6,968 nucleotides of DNA. It comes from Chloroflexota bacterium (GTDB lineage: Bacteria; Chloroflexota; Dehalococcoidia; Dehalococcoidales; JAUYDJ01). The notes under the pieces are model-generated. The model did no database searches, had not been told where the DNA came from, and saw only the letters and a list, made by a program, of their open reading frames with translations. A program made the position numbers and the translations under genes. How positions within the stretch are numbered: position 1 is the stretch's first letter; each line of letters starts with the position of its first letter. This document shows, piece after piece, positions 1 through 3,948 of the stretch. Location of the stretch: the NCBI GenBank assembly GCA_030690025.1, contig JAUYDJ010000172.1, positions 1 to 6,968 on the forward strand, in the 5' to 3' direction.

Positions 1-63
1 CTGGTTAAGAGCGATATCCAGCAGCAGGCGGGTGCCATAGCGTCCTTTAGTTGAAAGTTTCAT
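1..63 (-). CDS. Rrf2-family transcriptional regulator, N-terminal fragment (cut by window edge)
   Basis: Only the first 21 codons are in the window, read leftwards from an ATG at 61-63. They begin MKLSTKGRYGTR and continue LLLDIALNQ. This is the hallmark N-terminus of Rrf2-family winged-helix regulators (IscR, CymR, NsrR, RirA), where the lysine/threonine/lysine-glycine-arginine-tyrosine stretch starts helix 1. Family members bind DNA as dimers and sense Fe-S status, nitric oxide, iron or cysteine supply. The cysteines that would show whether this one carries an Fe-S cluster lie outside the window, so its signal is unknown. The gene is divergent from the ccm operon and shares a roughly 186-base intergenic region with it. 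Regulation of the neighbouring operon is therefore possible but is an inference. Its Shine-Dalgarno is weak. Family assignment is fairly sure despite the short fragment. Confidence 0.85.
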   Translation of the reverse strand, partial: MKLSTKGRYGTRLLLDIALNQ

Positions 64-73
64 CGTCTTAATT

Positions 74-107
74 AATGTATACTAAACTAATCACTTTAGT
101 ATACATT
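74..107. promoter_or_regulatory. Perfect 13-bp inverted repeat, probable operator
   Basis: AATGTATACTAAA (74-86) and its exact reverse complement TTTAGTATACATT (95-107) flank an 8-base spacer. Each arm also contains the self-complementary GTATAC. The repeat lies just upstream of the Rrf2-family start codon and over its predicted transcription start. The size and AT-rich dyad suit a dimeric winged-helix regulator, most simply the Rrf2 protein itself. It would also form an AU-rich hairpin in the leader RNA, so an RNA role cannot be excluded. It has no U tract in the position of an intrinsic terminator. Confidence 0.6.
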
Positions 108-109
108 CT

Positions 110-138
110 AATTTACCGCATTATCCGGAAATTGTCAA
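110..138 (-). promoter_or_regulatory. Probable promoter of the Rrf2-family gene
   Basis: On the - strand a perfect -35 hexamer TTGACA (complement of 133-138) is followed after 17 bases by TAAATT (complement of 110-115), which matches the -10 consensus at four of six positions. Transcription would start near 103, inside the inverted repeat at 74-107. A repressor bound there would block initiation, which fits autoregulation, a common habit of Rrf2 proteins. TAGAAT (complement of 105-110) is a better -10 by sequence but sits too far from the -35. Confidence 0.5.
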
Positions 139-185
139 GAGGGGTCGGTAACCGAATCACCCATCTTCTCAAACTCTAATCAATT

Positions 186-191
186 TATAAT
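186..191 (+). promoter_or_regulatory. -10 box of the probable ccm operon promoter
   Basis: TATAAT is a perfect -10 consensus facing the ccm operon. No good -35 sits 16-18 bases upstream; the nearest candidate, TTCTCA at 166-171, has a 14-base spacer and only four of six matches. A strong -10 with a poor -35 suggests either activator dependence or an alternative sigma factor. Transcription would start near 198, giving a leader of about 50 bases to the first gene at 250. Confidence 0.45.
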
Positions 192-203
192 CAACCTCTA
201 AGT

Positions 204-222
204 CATGGCTAAGCTAGCCATG
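204..222. repeat. Perfect 8-bp hairpin at the 5' end of the ccm leader
   Basis: CATGGCTA (204-211) and TAGCCATG (215-222) are exact reverse complements around a 3-base loop. The element begins within about 6 bases of the predicted start of the ccm transcript. It could be a 5' stabilising stem in the mRNA or a dyad operator in DNA; nothing in the sequence decides between them. There is no following U run, so it is not an intrinsic terminator. Confidence 0.5.
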
Positions 223-249
223 CCATCATGAAGATGCAGTGACCGTTTA

Positions 250-474
250 ATGTCCGAGGAGTTAAATGAGGTTGAGCTGCCCGGCTTGCCCCGCAGCAGT
301 AAAGGTGTTTTCCAGTGGTTAACCTGGGGTGTGGGTGCCCTTGCCTTAGCCGGGGCCGCTGCTCGTCTTGACGATGACTTTGAAGGTGGCAAGATTAAGG
401 AAGAGGTCTACCGCGGGCTGCGCGCCAAGAAGAAGTCGCAGCTAGTGACGCTAATAGAGAACCAGAGAGAATGA
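250..474 (+). CDS. Small one-TM protein with CcmI/SHOCT-like C-terminal segment, first gene of the ccm operon
   Basis: The 74-aa product has an acidic N-terminal tail (residues 1-19), one hydrophobic segment at about 20-38 and a charged C-terminal helix. The segment from about residue 39 (ARLDDDFEGGKIKEEVYRGL) has the pattern 'L..D...G.I.EE.Y..LR...' seen after the membrane anchor in the N-terminal part of CcmI-type proteins and in SHOCT motifs. It has no TPR domain, so it is not a full CcmI. The ATG at 250 is the only plausible in-frame start; its upstream Shine-Dalgarno is poor. The stop codon overlaps the ccmA start (ATGA, 471-474), which argues that it is a genuine, translationally coupled operon member. 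It may be a membrane partner or assembly factor of the CcmABCD complex; that role is inference. The CcmI/SHOCT resemblance was judged by eye and is moderate. Confidence 0.7.
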   Translation: MSEELNEVELPGLPRSSKGVFQWLTWGVGALALAGAAARLDDDFEGGKIKEEVYRGLRAKKKSQLVTLIENQRE

Positions 475-1208
475 CAGCAGATAATGGCAAAGTGAGCCCG
501 GTCTGGGCAATTGACATCCAGGGTCTGACCAAATCTTTCGGTAATAGCCTGGCTCTACGCGGCATAGACTTTCAAGTCGGGCAGGGGGAGTCGGTTGTCA
601 TCTTCGGGCCAAACGGGGCCGGTAAGACCACTTTAATCAAATTACTGGCAAGTATCATGAATCCTACCTCGGGGAAGATTTTGATTAACGGACGGAGTCT
701 TAAGGACAACGCTGAAGAGGTGCGCCGCCAGATTGGGGTCGTTACCCACCAGACTTTCCTTTACAGCCACCTTACCGGCCGCGAAAACCTGGAATTCTAC
801 AGCCGCCTGTATGATGTGCCCCGGCGCCGGGAGCGAATCGACGAGGTAGCCGCCTTGGTGGGTATGAAATCCCGTCTCCACGACCGGGTGGGTACCCTTT
901 CCCGGGGTATGCAGCAGCGGCTGTCCATTGCCCGCTGTTTGCTGCATAGGCCATCGATAATACTGCTGGACGAGCCGGAAACGGGGTTGGACCAGCAGGC
1001 CACTGCTATGCTCTGGCAGGCGCTGTGGTCAGCCGGAGAAAGCCCCACTATCGTCCTGACTACCCACAGCCTGGAGCGCGGGCTGGCGTTGTGTGAACGT
1101 CTGCTAATCTTAGCCTGGGGAAGGATTGCCTACCAGGGGTCAACCCGGGCACTTGGCCTGGACGACCTGAGGCGGACTTACCAGCACTGCGTCGGGATTG
1201 AGCCATGA
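471..1208 (+). CDS. ccmA: Cytochrome c biogenesis heme exporter ATP-binding protein CcmA
   Basis: This is a 245-aa ABC ATPase with all motifs intact: Walker A GPNGAGKTT at 46-54, Q-loop Gln94, signature LSRGMQQR from 143, Walker B IILLDEP at 163-169 with catalytic Glu168, D-loop GLDQ at 172-175 and switch His199. Length, a single nucleotide-binding domain and position directly before ccmB identify CcmA rather than another exporter ATPase. CcmA acts on the cytoplasmic face with CcmB. In characterised System I the CcmAB ATPase is needed to release holo-CcmE from the CcmC:heme:CcmE complex rather than to carry heme across the membrane. The start at 471 overlaps the preceding stop (ATGA), with a GAGAGA stretch just upstream as ribosome site, and the end overlaps the ccmB start by four bases, so the three proteins are probably made in coupled amounts. 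An alternative start downstream would remove part of the first beta strand and is unlikely. Confidence 0.95.
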   Translation: MTADNGKVSPVWAIDIQGLTKSFGNSLALRGIDFQVGQGESVVIFGPNGAGKTTLIKLLASIMNPTSGKILINGRSLKDNAEEVRRQIGVVTHQTFLYSHLTGRENLEFYSRLYDVPRRRERIDEVAALVGMKSRLHDRVGTLSRGMQQRLSIARCLLHRPSIILLDEPETGLDQQATAMLWQALWSAGESPTIVLTTHSLERGLALCERLLILAWGRIAYQGSTRALGLDDLRRTYQHCVGIEP

Positions 1209-1876
1209 GATTCCTGAGTAAGGCCTTAGTTATCACCTGGAAGGACGCTCTCTCTGAGATGCGCACTAAAGAGGTGCTGTCTTCGGTGGTGGTCTTTGCC
1301 CTGCTGGTGATAGTAATATTCAATTTCGCCTTCGGTGCCAGTCAGGAGAAGATGTTGCTGGTAGCGCCGGGTATACTATGGGTAACTTTCACTTTCGCCG
1401 GGATGCTGAGTATCAACCGCGCTTTTATTCCGGAGAAAGAGCAGGGTTGCCTTGAAGGCCTTATGGTGTGTCCCATCAGCCGGGAGGCTATTTACATCGG
1501 TAAGATGCTGGGAAGTCTGCTTTTCATGCTCATCGTAGAAGCGATCGCCCTGCCGATATTCACTTTCCTGTTCAATCTCCCGGTCCTGTCTTTGCAGCTT
1601 GTAGTTGTCACCGTTTTAGCTACGCTCGGATTTGTGGCCGTCGGCACGCTATTCTCGGCGCTGGCGGTTAATACCAAGGCGCGGGAGATGGTGCTGCCCA
1701 TTCTCTTTCTGCCCATTGTCGTCCCGTTAATCATTTCCGCCGTCAAGGCTTCCGAGCTGGCGCTCTCCCGCGAATCGTGGGCTACCCTGGCCTCCTGGCT
1801 TGGGATAATGGGGGCTTTCGACGTTATTTTCTTAGTAGTCTCATTTCTGGTCTTTGCCTTTGTCATCGAAGAATAG
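1205..1876 (+). CDS. ccmB: Cytochrome c biogenesis heme exporter permease CcmB
   Basis: The 223-aa product matches the usual CcmB length and has six hydrophobic segments, at about residues 24-44, 51-70, 101-123, 131-154, 162-180 and 200-220. The cytoplasmic stretch after TM2, ending EKEQGCLEGLMVCPISREAI (76-95), corresponds to the conserved 'E+E.G.L+GLL..P..R..IY.GK' block of CcmB that contacts the ATPase. The C-terminus VFAFVIEE is also typical of the family. It pairs with CcmA in the inner membrane to drive release of heme-loaded CcmE. The start overlaps the ccmA stop (ATGA, 1205-1208). The next gene begins 14 bases after its stop. No truncation or frameshift is seen. Confidence 0.95.
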   Translation: MRFLSKALVITWKDALSEMRTKEVLSSVVVFALLVIVIFNFAFGASQEKMLLVAPGILWVTFTFAGMLSINRAFIPEKEQGCLEGLMVCPISREAIYIGKMLGSLLFMLIVEAIALPIFTFLFNLPVLSLQLVVVTVLATLGFVAVGTLFSALAVNTKAREMVLPILFLPIVVPLIISAVKASELALSRESWATLASWLGIMGAFDVIFLVVSFLVFAFVIEE

Positions 1877-1890
1877 AGGGGAAAGTTAAA

Positions 1891-2586
1891 GTGGGTAAAA
1901 GTTATCTCAGGAACATTCTATCAGCAGTTAGCTTCCTTTTAATGGCAGCCTCTCTGTACATGGTTTTCGTCTACGTCCCCACTGAGGCAACTATGGGGAT
2001 AGTGCAGCGGATATTTTATCTTATGGTGCCGGTGGCCTGGCTATCTTTGCTGTCATTCCTCATAGTCTTTATTGGCAGTATCCTCTACCTGAGAAAAAAG
2101 CAAAGCCGGTGGGACGTTCTCGCTCGCTCTTCTGCCGAAATAGGCATCATCTTTACCACCCTGACTCTAATTACCGGTTCACTCTGGGCCAGGCCAGTCT
2201 GGGGAGTATGGTGGACGTGGGAGCCGCGCCTGACGGCTACCCTGGTCCTCTGGTTTATTTACCTTGCCTATTTCCTGGCACGCTCCCTCGCCGCCGAGGA
2301 GCACCGTGGGGCTACATTTGCCGCGGTAGTCGGTATCCTGGGCTTTGTAGATGTGCCCATTATCGGTTTAGCCACCACCCTCTGGCGGGGCATACATCCC
2401 GGCGCTCTAATCTTCCAGGGTGGGTTGGCACCATCTATGCTATTGACCTTGATGGTCAGCTTAGCCGCCTTCACTGCCCTGTACTCTCTTCTTTTGCTAC
2501 AAAGGATTTCAATGAAGAATGACGAAATCGAGATAAAAAGACTGCTTGGCCTGACGGCTGAACGCCATAACACAGGAGATAGATAA
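1891..2586 (+). CDS. ccmC: Heme-handling protein CcmC (WWD family) with altered axial-ligand site
   Basis: This is a 231-aa membrane protein with about six TM segments. The open frame extends upstream into ccmB, but the GTG at 1891, 10 bases after a GAGGGG ribosome site (1876-1881), gives the usual CcmC length and N-terminus. The tryptophan-rich heme-binding motif WGVWWTWEPRLT spans 104-115. CcmC binds heme at the outer face of the membrane and passes it to CcmE. Known CcmC proteins use two conserved histidines as axial ligands (His60 and His184 in E. coli). The second is present as His169 in LWRGIHPG. At the first, in the block normally reading like 'RI.Y.HVP.AW', the sequence is IFYLMVPVAW with Met45. 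Glu111 also replaces the Asp of the WWD motif. The gene is otherwise intact and lies between ccmB and ccmD, so it is probably functional with a modified heme site, not decayed. CcsA/CcmF relatives are much longer, which excludes them. Confidence 0.93.
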   Translation: MGKSYLRNILSAVSFLLMAASLYMVFVYVPTEATMGIVQRIFYLMVPVAWLSLLSFLIVFIGSILYLRKKQSRWDVLARSSAEIGIIFTTLTLITGSLWARPVWGVWWTWEPRLTATLVLWFIYLAYFLARSLAAEEHRGATFAAVVGILGFVDVPIIGLATTLWRGIHPGALIFQGGLAPSMLLTLMVSLAAFTALYSLLLLQRISMKNDEIEIKRLLGLTAERHNTGDR

Positions 2587-2588
2587 AA

Positions 2589-2735
2589 ATGGAAAATGCT
2601 GGCTACTTACTGGCTGCTTTCACCCTGGTCTGGGCACTGGTTTTCGGCTACGTGATAGTGCTATTTGCCCGGGAGAGAGGACTGCGCAAGGAGATTGAAT
2701 CACTGAAAGAGACGCTTAAGGAAAGACAGGGTTAA
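2589..2735 (+). CDS. ccmD: Heme exporter accessory protein CcmD
   Basis: This 48-aa protein has a short N-terminus (MENAGYLLAAF), one TM segment at about residues 7-26 and a charged cytoplasmic helix (RERGLRKEIESLKETLKE). This matches the CcmD pattern of 'Y...AY...W..L.GY...' followed by an arginine-rich coil. CcmD joins the CcmABC complex and is required to release holo-CcmE. It begins two bases after the ccmC stop and uses an AGGAG site at 2574-2578 inside the 3' end of ccmC. Size, topology and position between ccmC and ccmE make the call secure, although the family is weakly conserved in sequence. Confidence 0.88.
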   Translation: MENAGYLLAAFTLVWALVFGYVIVLFARERGLRKEIESLKETLKERQG

Positions 2736-2736
2736 T

Positions 2737-2850
2737 TTGACTCTTTATACACTGGCTTTTACGGCGGGCTTAATCTCTTTTCTCTCCGGAGCGCGGCTCT
2801 TCCTACAGATGCCAGGCTCAAACTCTAATCCCCAGTTAAGGATACTCTAA
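2737..2850 (+). CDS. Possible 37-aa single-TM microprotein (TTG start)
   Basis: Between ccmD and ccmE an open frame starts at TTG 2737, six bases after the AGGG ending the ccmD coding region, and stops at 2848-2850. The product (M/L)TLYTLAFTAGLISFLSGARLFLQ... has one hydrophobic helix (about 3-18) followed by a positive residue and a short polar tail, the look of a real membrane microprotein and not of random translation. It would sit in the same operon with a one-base gap after ccmD. Against it are the TTG start, the small size and the lack of any family I recognise. It may instead be a degraded remnant or untranslated spacer. Confidence 0.35.
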   Translation: MTLYTLAFTAGLISFLSGARLFLQMPGSNSNPQLRIL

Positions 2851-2915
2851 TATAAGCATAAGCTGCGCCCGATAAAATAGAAACATGCGTGGCTATTCGC
2901 GCGTCTATCAGGTGG

Positions 2916-2921
2916 AAGGAG
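2916..2921 (+). promoter_or_regulatory. Ribosome binding site that sets the ccmE start
   Basis: AAGGAG lies directly against the ATG at 2922 (no spacing) but six bases before the in-frame TTG at 2928. The spacing favours TTG 2928 as the start and gives an N-terminus of Met-Lys-Arg-Arg before the TM helix, as is normal for CcmE. The GTG at 2889 would add 13 residues and has no ribosome site. Confidence 0.6.
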
Positions 2922-2927
2922 ATGACG

Positions 2928-3317
2928 TTGAAACGGCGTAAATTCGTTATCGCGGCGATTATCTTGGTCCTCGCACTTGGCTATCTTGGATACAAAGGTT
3001 TCATGGCTTCAGCCACTTACTACTATGAAGTGAGCGAGTTCATAGGGCAGCAAGACTCGTTTGCTGATAAGAATGTACGGGTTTCGGGTACAGTTGCGAC
3101 TGGAACTATTGAGAAGCAAGGCTCCACCTTGAAATTCACCATAACCGATGGGCAGAAGGACCTGCCGGTAATCTACAAGGGCGTTGTTCCCGATAGCTTT
3201 AAGGCTGGCGGCGAGGCGGTGGTTGAGGGAAAGCTTAATTCAGCGGGCACATTCGAGGCGAAGACACTCCTGGCAAAGTGCCCTTCTAAGTACGAGCCCC
3301 AGCAAACTGGAGGGTGA
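2928..3317 (+). CDS. ccmE: Cytochrome c maturation heme chaperone CcmE, CxxxY type
   Basis: The 129-aa product has a basic N-terminus (KRRK), one TM anchor at about residues 6-25 and an extracytoplasmic OB-fold domain. Family landmarks are YYYEVSEF (31-38), the 'V+VSGTV..G' strand (50-59), FTITDG (70-75), the 'P.IYKG..PDSFK.G.EAVVEG' region (80-101) and the 'F.AKTLLAKC' strand ending at Cys118. The heme-binding motif is C118-P-S-K-Y122, not the His-xxx-Tyr of E. coli CcmE. The cysteine form is known from archaea and Desulfovibrio, where heme is bound through cysteine. CcmE takes heme from CcmC/CcmD and delivers it to the ligase. The preferred start is TTG 2928 (see the ribosome site at 2916-2921); ATG 2922 would add two residues. 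It lies 192 bases after ccmD, and the next gene starts 10 bases after its stop. Confidence 0.93.
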   Translation: MKRRKFVIAAIILVLALGYLGYKGFMASATYYYEVSEFIGQQDSFADKNVRVSGTVATGTIEKQGSTLKFTITDGQKDLPVIYKGVVPDSFKAGGEAVVEGKLNSAGTFEAKTLLAKCPSKYEPQQTGG

Positions 3318-3327
3318 GAAAACTGAT

Positions 3328-3939
3328 ATGGTGAATAGTGAGCTCCAGCCGGAAGCATCGGTTAATGTGTCAACATCTGCAGGAGGCCGGACCGATTCAA
3401 AGAATGGAGTAGGCGGCAGGAAAAGACGGCTAGTCCTGTTCCAGATGGTAATGCTTGCCGCAGTGCTGGGGCTGGTATGGTATGGCTTTGGCCGATACGT
3501 TTTAGCTCCGGTACAGTCATCAGCCGTGCCGCAATATGTCGGGTCGCTGAGACTAGCCAGCCATGTCGAAGGCACGGAGGCCCTGACCGAAATCAACCGA
3601 CTGCATGGCACCAGCATCAGCCTGCAAAACGCATTTATTGCCGAGTATAAGGCTGAATATGGCGGTGACCACTTGACAGTGTGGGCTGGCAATGCCGGAA
3701 GTGACCCGGCGGCGGCAGACCTGATAAGCAGGATGGTCAAGGGCATAGAAAGGGGAGGTACCGGATTCACCAACCTGCGGCAGGTAAAGGTAGCCGGCCA
3801 TGACGTGTGGCAGGCTGACGGAGTCGGCGGCAATTTCTTCTTCTACAAATCTTCGGAGACTGGTGATAGGGTCATCTGGCTCACCATCGAAGGTAGTGAC
3901 AGCGTATCTCTCTTAGAAAGTGCGGTTAGGGTCTTCTAA
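3328..3939 (+). CDS. Membrane-anchored protein of unknown function, last gene of the ccm operon
   Basis: I do not recognise this 203-aa protein. The first 34 residues are polar, low in structure and end in a basic patch (GGRKRRLV, 29-36). One TM helix follows at about 35-54, leaving about 145 residues outside the membrane by the positive-inside rule. The soluble part is mixed alpha/beta-like, with a strand-like C-terminal half (TNLRQVKVAGHDVWQADG, then NFFFYKS and DRVIWLTIEG), and ends in a short helix and RVF. It has no cysteines, so no CxxCH heme site, thioredoxin motif or CcmG/CcmH motif. It sits where ccmF or other maturation genes are often found and follows ccmE by 10 bases, so it is probably co-transcribed. 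The ATG at 3328 is chosen because the frame upstream merely overlaps ccmE; GGAGGG at 3309-3314 is a rather distant ribosome site. A role in heme delivery or cytochrome folding is only a guess from position. Confidence 0.8.
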   Translation: MVNSELQPEASVNVSTSAGGRTDSKNGVGGRKRRLVLFQMVMLAAVLGLVWYGFGRYVLAPVQSSAVPQYVGSLRLASHVEGTEALTEINRLHGTSISLQNAFIAEYKAEYGGDHLTVWAGNAGSDPAAADLISRMVKGIERGGTGFTNLRQVKVAGHDVWQADGVGGNFFFYKSSETGDRVIWLTIEGSDSVSLLESAVRVF

Positions 3940-3948
3940 ACGTTATTG

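Noticed and set aside
266..322. 18-codon frame (MRLSCPACPAA...) with GAGGAG just upstream
   Set aside because: It lies inside the 74-aa gene, whose GAG-GAG codons create the apparent ribosome site by chance. It is too short and encodes no recognisable peptide.
642..1048. Open frames of 60-101 aa on the - strand within ccmA
   Set aside because: They are antisense to an intact, motif-complete ABC ATPase, with no ribosome sites or family features.
1777..1890. N-terminal extension of ccmC into ccmB
   Set aside because: It would overlap ccmB by 100 bases with a non-conserved peptide. GTG 1891 has a good ribosome site and gives the normal CcmC N-terminus.
2851..2915. Internal promoter for ccmE (TAAAAT at 2873-2878)
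   Set aside because: The -10-like box has no matching -35 at proper spacing, and operon read-through suffices. The stretch shows no other element I can support.
2889..2927. GTG 2889 as the ccmE start
   Set aside because: No ribosome site precedes it, and it adds a polar stretch before the usual basic-TM N-terminus. AAGGAG at 2916-2921 points to TTG 2928.
3240..3833. 197-aa open frame on the - strand
   Set aside because: It is antisense to the ccmE end and the 203-aa gene. The product is rich in Ser/Pro/Thr with no domain pattern, typical of a shadow frame in GC-rich DNA.
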